Shown: positions 35,398 through 42,532 of the stretch, one piece after another
Numbering within the stretch: position 1 is the stretch's first letter
How the letters are laid out: every line of letters begins with the position of its first letter
Source of the DNA: DATBAT01 sp963824805
Lineage (GTDB): Bacteria > Acidobacteriota > Terriglobia > Terriglobales > Acidobacteriaceae
NCBI GenBank assembly: GCA_963824805.1
Contig: CAWGQZ010000085.1
Location: 21,093 to 85,092 of the forward strand
Length of the DNA: 64,000 bases
Direction of reading: 5' to 3'
Made by a program: the position numbers and the translations under genes
Notes under the pieces: generated by a model
Seen by the model: only the letters and a program-made list of their open reading frames with translations
The model's database searches: none
What the model was told of the DNA's origin: nothing

Positions 35398-37869
35398 ATG
35401 GTGTCTCCGAGAATTTGGTACTGGGTCGTAGCTTTATCTGTTTTAGTGACACCAGCGTGGGCAGGCACTGCGGCTTTCGATCTTCCCGGCCCTCGTATCG
35501 AAGTGCGGGTCACGCGTTCCGGCAAGACTCTTCCAATTTCGCAGGTCCCCAATTTGCAGGAGGGAGACCGGATTTGGGTCCATCCCGATCTGCCCGAAAA
35601 CCAGTCCGTCCACTACCTTTTGATCTGCGCGTTTCTGCGTGGCTCTACCAATCCGCCGCCCGAGAGCTGGTTCAGCAAATCCGAGACGTGGAACAAGCGG
35701 ATTCGCGAGGAAGGCGTCGTCATCACCGTGCCCGCTGACGCGCAACAAGTTTTACTGTTCCTTGCTCCAGAAACCGGAGGCGACTTTAACACTCTGCGCT
35801 CCGCTGTGCGGGGCAAACCGGGAGCTTTTGTTCGCGCCTCTCAAGATCTGCATCAGGCGAGTCTCGATCGTACTCGCCTCGATACCTACCTGGACTTGTT
35901 GCGCAAAACTTCCGATGCATCCCCCGACGCCCTGCACGATCGCTCGGTATTACTGGCCCGCAGCCTGAATATCAAGATTGATCCGGACTGCTTTGGAAAG
36001 CCGGTCGAACAGCAAGTACCTTGTCTTACTCAAAATACGGATGCGCTGGTGATGGAAGACGGCCACAGCCAATCCATGGTGAGTACACTGACCTCCGGGG
36101 CTGGCTCTGACCTGATTGGACAGCTTAGCACTACCAGAGCGGCGGGCGGCGGCATCTATAGCCCCTACATCGGCGCCGTGGTGGACGTAGCGCGCCTATT
36201 AGACAGCTTCCATAACCCTCAATATCAATATATTCCCGCTCTGGCGGTACCGGCGCGCGGCGAATTGAATCTCAAACTCAATAATCCGCCTTCGTTCCGC
36301 AAGCCAATGTCGGTGCTGGTGATTGGACTGCCGCCAGTCGAACCCGCTCAGACTCCCCCGCTGCGTCCTCTCAACGCCAAGGATGCTCTCTGCCTGCAGA
36401 AGCCATCTTTGGTTCTTCCCGCGGAAGGCGCTCCCTTGGTCTTTTCATCAGACCTCGCCCACGATTTCGTCTTCCAAGTGAAAAACAAGGCCGGAGAAGT
36501 TATCGAATTACCCGCCAAGCCCGATGCCGCACGCGGGGGGTTCCTCATCGATGCTCAGAAAACTCGTGGCGTCTCGTTCGATTCCGATATCAGCGGAACC
36601 CTCCGTGGATACTGGGGCTTTAAGCAGTTTGACGGTCCTAGCTTCCGAATCTGGAATGGACATAGCATGACATGGTCGCTGGCCGCAGCCGACAAGACTT
36701 CGCTCATCGTTGGGCGTAACGACGCGGTGCATTTGCAGTCAGAGAATGTGGCGTGCGTCGACGATATCAATCTCAAGAACCAGCAAGGACGAGAAGTTGA
36801 CACCACCTGGAAACAGGTGAAGCCCAGCGAGTTGGAAGTACAGGTTCCGCTGAAGAATGAATCTGCCGGGCCGGCGACGCTTCTCGTGAAGCAGTTTGGA
36901 CTTGCCGAACCTGACAAGGTTTCTTTGCAGACCTATTCCGAAGCGGGACACCTGGATGAGTTCCGCATCAATGCAGGCGACCGCGAGGGCACGCTAAAAG
37001 GCACGCGGCTGGACGAGGTCACTGGGCTCGATGTTAAGGGCGTGCATTTTGTCCCCGGAAATCTGACGCGCGCAGAAGGACGCGACGAGTTGCGACTGCA
37101 AGCCCCTGACACTGCCACTACTGCCTTTCAGCCTGGTGAGAGCGTAGGCGCGCGCGTCATGGTAAAAGACGGGCGCACGCTGGAACTGACGACTCTAGTA
37201 GATGAGCCGCGTCCGAAAGTTAGCCTTGTCAGTAAGAACGTTGAGGCGGGACCGACGGGTGAAGCCGTACACCTGGGCAGCGAGAACGAATTGCCACAGG
37301 ATGGCAAGTTGTCATTCTTTCTGAAGACTGAACTTCCCGCGGTCTTTCCGCGCAATGAAAAGATCGAAGTCGCGACCGAAGACGGATCTCTCACCGCGCT
37401 GCTGGGCCTCGATGACGGCAGCCTGATTCTCGAAGATTCCCAGAGTGTGCTGGCGCAACTCGACCCCATGAAAAGTTTTGGAGCATCTGCTTTTGGTCCG
37501 CTGCGCTTGAGGGCGGTTCTCGCCGACGGCCGCAAGGGGGATTGGCAGCCTTTGGCCACTCTGGTGCGGGTACCGCACCTATTCGATGTGCATTGCAGTC
37601 CGGGTCCAGACACCCAATGCACATTGAGCGGTACCAACCTCTTTTTGATCGATTCTGTAGCCGCGAATGCCGATTTCAGTGATGGGGTATCGGTTCCCTT
37701 GGGAATCACAACTGCTAGCGTCACCGTGCCCCGTCCGACTGGGGCTGTGCTCTATATCAAGCTGCGGGATGATCCGAACGTGGTGAGCACGGCGACTCTG
37801 CCTGCCATTGCCAAGTCTGCGACTACGTCTGCGGCGCGCACTGCCAAGACCCAGGAATCGAGTAACTAA
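35398..37869 (+). CDS. Large exported protein of unknown function
   Basis: An 823-residue protein that I do not recognise. A signal peptide (residues 1-22, ending TPAWAG) is clear and there are no further membrane segments, so periplasmic or surface location is likely. The first 100 residues look like a capsule or polysaccharide-export-associated beta domain (RIEVRVTRSGKTLPISQVPN, EGDRIWVHPDLPENQSVHYL). A helical part follows (residues 140-260), then long beta-rich stretches with repeated short strands (VHLQSENVACVDDINLKNQQ, ELEVQVPLKNESAGPATLLV) suggesting Ig-like modules. The tail is Ala/Thr/Ser/Lys-rich. Four cysteines in the N-terminal half and a pair near 740-750 may form disulfides. It is alone, with a 455-bp gap upstream. 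Confidence 0.8.
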   Translation: MVSPRIWYWVVALSVLVTPAWAGTAAFDLPGPRIEVRVTRSGKTLPISQVPNLQEGDRIWVHPDLPENQSVHYLLICAFLRGSTNPPPESWFSKSETWNKRIREEGVVITVPADAQQVLLFLAPETGGDFNTLRSAVRGKPGAFVRASQDLHQASLDRTRLDTYLDLLRKTSDASPDALHDRSVLLARSLNIKIDPDCFGKPVEQQVPCLTQNTDALVMEDGHSQSMVSTLTSGAGSDLIGQLSTTRAAGGGIYSPYIGAVVDVARLLDSFHNPQYQYIPALAVPARGELNLKLNNPPSFRKPMSVLVIGLPPVEPAQTPPLRPLNAKDALCLQKPSLVLPAEGAPLVFSSDLAHDFVFQVKNKAGEVIELPAKPDAARGGFLIDAQKTRGVSFDSDISGTLRGYWGFKQFDGPSFRIWNGHSMTWSLAAADKTSLIVGRNDAVHLQSENVACVDDINLKNQQGREVDTTWKQVKPSELEVQVPLKNESAGPATLLVKQFGLAEPDKVSLQTYSEAGHLDEFRINAGDREGTLKGTRLDEVTGLDVKGVHFVPGNLTRAEGRDELRLQAPDTATTAFQPGESVGARVMVKDGRTLELTTLVDEPRPKVSLVSKNVEAGPTGEAVHLGSENELPQDGKLSFFLKTELPAVFPRNEKIEVATEDGSLTALLGLDDGSLILEDSQSVLAQLDPMKSFGASAFGPLRLRAVLADGRKGDWQPLATLVRVPHLFDVHCSPGPDTQCTLSGTNLFLIDSVAANADFSDGVSVPLGITTASVTVPRPTGAVLYIKLRDDPNVVSTATLPAIAKSATTSAARTAKTQESSN

Positions 37870-37959
37870 CCACGGATCTTTGCGGATCTACATGGATAAG
37901 ACAGATATTGAAAAGCCCATCGCCTACAGGGCGGGGAGTTTTGAGCAGGCTTCCCAAAA

Positions 37960-37975
37960 CGTTCCGCGTGGAACA
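37960..37975. promoter_or_regulatory. parS-like inverted repeat, second copy
   Basis: CGTTCCGCGTGGAACA, sharing the 14-base core GTTCCGCGTGGAAC with the site at 8181. It lies about 90 bases after a stop codon in a non-coding region. A half-site, GCGTGGAACA, is at 38542-38551. Confidence 0.45.
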
Positions 37976-38169
37976 CGTCGTCATCACGGTTGTGCTGACA
38001 GCTAAAACCCTTGAAATGAAAGCTGTTGCTTTGAGTTAAAATTTGAAGGAAGACAATCCCCAGATTTCGATGTTGTGACCCAGGAAGAATCAATCATTTG
38101 CAGGTAGATCCCGTCACTCTTCTCGATTGGGTCAGTACGTCGGTTACCGGTTCTGCCTCACTCCAGCCT

Positions 38170-38274
38170 CTACAAACTCGTGAGGCGCTCTGACATTCGC
38201 TGCTTGCGTTCACGCTTCTCTTCGTCCGTATAAGCGCGACCTGGGTTGCGGCGGGCTCTCTTCCATTTGCTCAT
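38170..38274 (-). CDS. Possible 34-residue basic peptide
   Basis: An ATG at 38274 opens a 34-codon frame rich in Lys, Arg and Glu: MSKWKRARRNPGRAYTDEEK followed by RERKQRMSERLTSL and a TAG stop. The composition (amphipathic, highly charged, only Trp/Tyr as aromatics) looks more like protein than chance. There is no clear Shine-Dalgarno sequence. I know no family for it; it could also be the end of a decayed gene. Confidence 0.25.
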   Translation of the reverse strand: MSKWKRARRNPGRAYTDEEKRERKQRMSERLTSL

Positions 38275-38532
38275 AGCAAAATGGGCTAACAGCATGGTGG
38301 TCATTCACAGCGGGTCGGATGGACATTTCGAGAAAATGTGGGCGGCCGATCTGTCCGCTATGGATTCTGCATTGATGCTTCGCAATCGGCCTTGATCTTT
38401 CTGATGAGGGGGATCGAATCTGAGCCACAAGCGAAGAAATCGTGTGCCTCGTTGCTTGAAGGTTTTGCGGAGCCCGTCAGCCGAGAAGTGTTCAGCTAGT
38501 ATGCCGAGGGTCCCCCCAGGACTCGATCCCGG

Positions 38533-38865
38533 TTATTTAGAGCGTGGAACATTTTTACCCAACAATTTCCGAACTGGACCTACCTGTTCGTCGCCCAGCG
38601 CCCGTTTGGGGAGAAGATTGAAGCAAGCAGGGGACCAGTAGATCAGAAATAGGTTCTTACCTTCCACCGCGCGCCCATAATTTTTCCATTCAATATCACT
38701 GCTCTCTCCATTCCACCGCCAGTGCGTACCCGAGGAATCGAACAACACCGTCCTTGGCCCGCGAACTCCCGGTTGCTTCCGGAACTGTCTTCGCATGTTC
38801 CACAACGGAAGAATCCACAAGGCTGCGACCCACATGACCATTAGGCCAAAGAATGGCAAAAGCAC
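38533..38865 (-). pseudogene. Truncated YcxB-like protein
   Basis: This frame reads LLPFFGLMVMWVAALWILPL (a membrane helix), WNMRRQFRKQPGVRGPRTVL, THWRWNGESSDIEWKNYGRA and ACFNLLPKRALGDEQVGPVR, which is the C-terminal YcxB-like domain with its preceding helix. Intact relatives have a further N-terminal part with another helix. Here that part is missing: the homology begins directly after the groEL terminator hairpin (38882-38906). A GTG at 38863-38865 could start translation of the rest, but the protein would be incomplete. The C-terminus reads NVPRSK over a half parS-like site. Confidence 0.6.
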
Positions 38866-38881
38866 ACTTTCGAGACAACAA

Positions 38882-38906
38882 AAAAGCCCCGCTTCGCGGG
38901 GCTTTT
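38882..38906 (-). terminator. Rho-independent terminator of groES-groEL
   Basis: AAAAGCCCCGC-TTC-GCGGGGCTTTT: an 11-base perfect stem with a three-base loop and T-tract on either strand. It is 36 bases beyond the groEL stop in the direction of transcription. Confidence 0.9.
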
Positions 38907-38941
38907 CGGTTTCGCGGGCAAGGCGCCCGCGCCACACCTTC

Positions 38942-40612
38942 TTAGTACATTCCGTCCATGCCGCCACCGCCGTGTCCACCGCCCGCTGGCGCGCCCTTCT
39001 TCTCTTCCGGAATTTCGCAAACCAGGGCTTCCGTGGTCAGCATCAAGGATGCGATCGATCCGGCATTCTGCAGAGCAGTGCGGACGACCTTGGTCGGGTC
39101 GAGCACGCCAGCCTTTACCAGATCTTCGTACTCATCGCTGAACGCGTTGTAGCCGAAGTTGGTGTCCTTCGCGTCGAGCACCTTGCCCAGAACGATTGCA
39201 CCTTCTTCGCCGGCATTCTCGGCGATCTGGCGCAGAGGTTCCTGGATAGCGCGCTTCACGATGTTCACACCAATCTGCTCATCTCCCTCGAGCTTCAGGC
39301 TGTCGAGGGCCTTCGCACTCCGAGCCAGTGCGACTCCGCCGCCGGGGACAATGCCTTCTTCCACGGCCGCACGGGTGGCGTGCATGGCGTCTTCGACACG
39401 GGCTTTCTTTTCCTTCATTTCGGTTTCGGTTGCCGCGCCGACTTTGATTACGGCTACGCCACCGACCAGCTTTGCCAACCGCTCCTGTAACTTCTCGCGG
39501 TCGTAGTCACTGGTGGTCTTGTCGATCTGGCCGCGGATTTCCTTCACCCGGCCTTCGATGTTGCTGGGCTTGCCTTTGCCTTCGATGATAGTGGTGTTGT
39601 CCTTGTCGATCGTGATCCTCTTGGCCTGGCCGAGATCGCCAACCTGCACGTTCTCCAGCTTGATGCCCAGATCTTCGGTGATCGACCGTCCACCAGTCAG
39701 GGTGGCGATGTCATCCAGCATGGCCTTGCGGCGATCGCCGAAGCCAGGGGCCTTGACGGCCGCAACCTGCAGCGTGCCACGCAACTTGTTGACGACGAGG
39801 GTAGCGAGCGCTTCGCCTTCCACGTCCTCAGCGATGATGACCAGCGGCTTGCCGCTCTTCGCGATCTGCTCGAGCAAGGGGAGCAGGTCTTTCATCGAAC
39901 TGATTTTCTTTTCGTGGATCAGGATGTAGGCATTCTCCAGAGCCGCTTCCATGCGCTCCGGGTCGGTCACAAAGTAAGGAGAGAGGTAACCGCGGTCGAA
40001 CTGCATGCCTTCGACCACGTCCAGCTGGGTCTCGAGGGTCTTCGACTCTTCGACGGTGATGACGCCGTCCTTGCCGACCTTCTTCATCGCTTCCGCGATG
40101 ATGCGGCCGATGGTTTCATCGTTGTTGGCGGAAATCGTGCCAACCTGGGCGATCATGTCACCGGTCACGGGCTTGGAGAACTTGTCCAGTTCGCCCTTGC
40201 CACGCTCGCCGGTCTTTTTGTCAATCTGACCTGCGATTACAGCGATGGCCTTTTCGATGCCACGCTTCAGGGCCATCGGATTGGCTCCGGCAGCAACCGT
40301 CTTCACACCCTCGCGGAAGATGGCCTGGGCCAGAACGGTCGCGGTTGTGGTGCCGTCGCCGGCAACATCGGAAGTCTTGGAAGCGACTTCACGCACCATC
40401 TGTGCGCCCATGTTTTCCTGCGCATCCCGCAGTTCGATTTCCTTCGCCACTGTGACGCCGTCCTTGGTGATGGTCGGCGAACCGAATTTCTTTTCGATGA
40501 CTACGTTGCGTCCCTTGGGACCGAGGGTGACCTTCACCGCATCGGCCAGGAGGTTTACGCCGCGCAGGATCGCCTGCCGCGACTCTTCTCCGTGAACAAT
40601 TTGCTTTGCCAT
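38942..40612 (-). CDS. groL: Chaperonin GroEL
   Basis: A 556-residue 60-kDa chaperonin subunit; fourteen form the double-ring folding chamber. The start AKQIVHGEESRQAILRGVNL, the ATP site GPKGRNVVIEKKFGSPTITK and VAGDGTTTATVLAQAIFREG, and the region AAVEEGIVPGGGVALARSA are all canonical. The C-terminus is the flexible Gly/Met tail (GGGHGGGGMDGMY), slightly enriched in glycine. It follows groES after about 100 bases and both are under the CIRCE element. No frameshift. Confidence 0.98.
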   Translation of the reverse strand: MAKQIVHGEESRQAILRGVNLLADAVKVTLGPKGRNVVIEKKFGSPTITKDGVTVAKEIELRDAQENMGAQMVREVASKTSDVAGDGTTTATVLAQAIFREGVKTVAAGANPMALKRGIEKAIAVIAGQIDKKTGERGKGELDKFSKPVTGDMIAQVGTISANNDETIGRIIAEAMKKVGKDGVITVEESKTLETQLDVVEGMQFDRGYLSPYFVTDPERMEAALENAYILIHEKKISSMKDLLPLLEQIAKSGKPLVIIAEDVEGEALATLVVNKLRGTLQVAAVKAPGFGDRRKAMLDDIATLTGGRSITEDLGIKLENVQVGDLGQAKRITIDKDNTTIIEGKGKPSNIEGRVKEIRGQIDKTTSDYDREKLQERLAKLVGGVAVIKVGAATETEMKEKKARVEDAMHATRAAVEEGIVPGGGVALARSAKALDSLKLEGDEQIGVNIVKRAIQEPLRQIAENAGEEGAIVLGKVLDAKDTNFGYNAFSDEYEDLVKAGVLDPTKVVRTALQNAGSIASLMLTTEALVCEIPEEKKGAPAGGGHGGGGMDGMY

Positions 40613-40710
40613 AATTCAAATCTCCTATTTGTTAGCTAAGGTTTTGCGAGCCCACGGCTCGCGGGAAATTCAGATCTCAGTTGCCAGTCCCCGGTTCTTA
40701 AGGTCCGAGA

Positions 40711-41058
40711 CTAGCGGCGGCTGCCGGCGGTTTCCTTCTTGCCAGCGCTGGCGGAGGAAGCCGCGCCGGTGATCACACCAAGCACTTCTTCTTCGCGCAT
40801 GATGATGAAGTCTTCGCCGTCCAGCTTGATTTCGGTTCCGGAGTACTTACCAAACAGGATGCGGTCGCCCTCTTTCAATTCCAGAGGATGAACCTTGCCT
40901 TCTTCGTTGCTCTTGCCTTTTCCGGCGGAGACGACTTCGCCCTCTTGTGGTTTGTCTTTTGCGGTATCAGGGATGATGATCCCGCCGCGGGTGGTTCCAG
41001 CCTCTTCAATGCGCCGTACCAGGATTCGGTCGTGCAGGGGTGTAAATTTCGTGGCCAT
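40711..41058 (-). CDS. groS: Co-chaperonin GroES, with a C-terminal extension
   Basis: The 10-kDa lid of the GroEL chamber. It opens TKFTPLHDRILVRRIEEAGT; the mobile loop is TRGGIIIPDTAKDKPQEGEV, and GDRILFGKYSGTEIKLDGED follows. The normal end is at EEVLGVI (about residue 96), but 18 more residues (TGAASSASAGKKETAGSRR) make it 115 long. The extension is Ser/Ala/Lys/Arg-rich and likely disordered; a missed indel near the stop could create it. First gene of the groESL operon. Confidence 0.95.
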   Translation of the reverse strand: MATKFTPLHDRILVRRIEEAGTTRGGIIIPDTAKDKPQEGEVVSAGKGKSNEEGKVHPLELKEGDRILFGKYSGTEIKLDGEDFIIMREEEVLGVITGAASSASAGKKETAGSRR

Positions 41059-41122
41059 AGTTGCAGACTCCTTTCGTTACTTTTCGGTTAGAATTTGGTT
41101 AATGGCTGTGAATGGGTCGTTG

Positions 41123-41149
41123 CTAGCACTCAAATCGGGTGAGTGCTAA
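41123..41149 (-). promoter_or_regulatory. CIRCE operator upstream of groES
   Basis: TAGCACTC, nine bases, GAGTGCTA: the inverted repeat bound by the HrcA repressor. Consensus is TTAGCACTC-N9-GAGTGCTAA; only the outermost left base differs (C for T). It is 65 bases upstream of the groES ATG, so groESL is heat-shock controlled through HrcA. hrcA itself is not in the window. Confidence 0.92.
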
Positions 41150-41291
41150 TTGTAGACAAATGGCCGGATGGTTGTCAAGCTGACCGACCCGAAGCGGTTC
41201 CACTGTAAATACGATTTTCCTTCGTGTATCTTAGCGTCCTTGGGTGGCAAAGCCCCGTTAAGGGCTGGAAGGACGGCGGTTGGGGGAGGTC

Positions 41292-41735
41292 ATGAACAAG
41301 CGACTATTGGCAAAGGCGGCCATCATTCTGCTGACTCTGATGGCGGGCATGGCATTTGCCCAGGACGATGAAGAAATGGCGGTCGTCAACTTCATTGTTT
41401 TGAAAGACGCCAATGGCAAGCCCTTGCGCAATGCCAGCGTGGTAATGCACCCCGTAGGCAAAAGTGGCAAACAGTCGCGTGGCGGGCTCGAGCTGAAATG
41501 CGACGCCGAGGGCAAAGCCAGCTTCGACGGTGTCCCCTACGGAAAACTACGGATCCAAGTGCTGGCGCCCGGCTTCCAGACCTATGGCGAAGACTTCGAC
41601 ATCGACAAACCGGTGGAAGAGATCACGGTAAAGATGAAGCGCCCAACCGAGCAGTACTCAATTTACAAAGACAACCAGAATGAAAAGAAGGACGATCCGC
41701 CGAAGGCGGAGTCGGAAAAAGAACAACCGAAATAG
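41292..41735 (+). CDS. Exported carboxypeptidase-regulatory-domain protein
   Basis: A 147-residue protein: signal peptide MNKRLLAKAAIILLTLMAG ending MAFAQ, an acidic spacer (DDEE), then one CarboxypepD_reg-like beta-sandwich (VVNFIVLKDANGKPLRNASV, GKASFDGVPYGKLRIQVLAP, GFQTYGEDFDI). The C-terminal 40 residues are Lys/Glu/Asp/Pro-rich and probably disordered. Such one-domain proteins occur often in acidobacteria, with unknown role; the fold suggests binding to envelope polymers. ATG 41292 has GGGGGAGG upstream; an ATG at 41280 is less likely. It is divergent from groES. Confidence 0.75.
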   Translation: MNKRLLAKAAIILLTLMAGMAFAQDDEEMAVVNFIVLKDANGKPLRNASVVMHPVGKSGKQSRGGLELKCDAEGKASFDGVPYGKLRIQVLAPGFQTYGEDFDIDKPVEEITVKMKRPTEQYSIYKDNQNEKKDDPPKAESEKEQPK

Positions 41736-41797
41736 TTGGCTTAGGGTCGATGGTCTTTTGGCCAACGACCAAAGCGAATGACCAACGACGGAATGCC

Positions 41798-42178
41798 ATG
41801 GACTACCTGCTGAAAACTGAGCCCACGGTTTACTCGTTCGCTGACCTGCAGCGCGAGAAAGTAACGATTTGGGACGGTGTTACCAATCCCACAGCCGTCA
41901 GGCACCTCCGCGAAATGAAGCCTGGAGACGGCCTCGTGATTTACGAAACCGGGGACCACAAGAGCGCGGTTGGCACCGCCTCGGTGATATCCGTGGAAGC
42001 TGCAGATCCCAAGGTGCCGCATGTAAAAATCAGAGTCGGCAAACCGATTGCGAAGCCGGTGACTCTGGCGGAGATCAAAGCCAATAAACTCTTTGCCGAT
42101 TCCCCCCTCGTGCGACAAGGGCGGTTGAGTGTGGTTCCGCTGAGTCCCTCCCAGTACAGAGCCATCGTGGGCGAATAA
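41798..42178 (+). CDS. EVE-domain protein
   Basis: A 126-residue single-domain protein of the EVE (PUA-like) family. It starts MDYLLKTEPTVYSFADLQRE, then TIWDGVTNPTAVRHLREMKP and GLVIYETGDHKSAVGTASVI, forming the beta-barrel pocket. EVE domains bind modified bases in nucleic acids; bacterial stand-alone members are close to human THYN1. In Proteobacteria EVE genes often sit with zapA-ssrS-ygfA; here the neighbours are different. The in-frame ATG at 41750 precedes the family start, so 41798 is chosen. Confidence 0.88.
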   Translation: MDYLLKTEPTVYSFADLQREKVTIWDGVTNPTAVRHLREMKPGDGLVIYETGDHKSAVGTASVISVEAADPKVPHVKIRVGKPIAKPVTLAEIKANKLFADSPLVRQGRLSVVPLSPSQYRAIVGE

Positions 42179-42227
42179 GGTTCGGTTGTATCGGCGGCGC
42201 GCCCGCCTTACAGCGTCCTACTTCCCC

Positions 42228-42512
42228 ATGTCCGCACACTATCCACCACTTATCGTCATCAAAAGAATTATCGATTGGACTGCCTTAGCGCTACCCGCTA
42301 GTCTTCCTACCATGCGGTCCGCGGATCCCATCTCATTAAACGAAGTGGAGTTACAGGCATTGATTGCGAAATACACCCTCGAATTTCTTTACCGCTGGAC
42401 GAACGAGTTCGACGCCAAGGAATTGGCGCAACTGAGGAGGCTGCTGGCCAGCGCGCCTCCCGAACACCTCATGGAAATGATGAAGGCCGGGCACCGGCTG
42501 CTGCCTAACTAG
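42228..42512 (+). CDS. Small hypothetical protein
   Basis: About 65-94 residues. The supportable part starts at MRSADPISLNEVELQALIAK (ATG 42312) and goes on as YTLEFLYRWTNEFDAKELAQ and ASAPPEHLMEMMKAGHRLLP: two or three amphipathic helices with conserved-looking aromatic positions. No membrane segment and no known domain. The longer start at 42228 is possible but its extra residues look non-coding. It is convergent with the glucan phosphorylase gene, whose stop is 20 bases away. Confidence 0.5.
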   Translation: MSAHYPPLIVIKRIIDWTALALPASLPTMRSADPISLNEVELQALIAKYTLEFLYRWTNEFDAKELAQLRRLLASAPPEHLMEMMKAGHRLLPN

Positions 42513-42532
42513 GAATCTAAAAGCAGTGAGGG

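Larger units (their letters stand above)
37870..38532. other. Gene-poor interval with parS-like site
   Basis: About 660 bases between the 823-residue protein and the YcxB-like fragment. It holds the second parS-like sequence (37960-37975) and one very short possible gene (38170-38274). The remainder, including 38275-38532, shows no coding sense on either strand, no tRNA and no terminator I can support. Confidence 0.5.

Noticed and set aside
38795..39490. 231-codon plus-strand frame opposite groEL, and other long frames opposite groEL up to 40639
   Set aside because: They mirror the codon bias of groEL on the other strand and show no protein family, signal or conserved motif.
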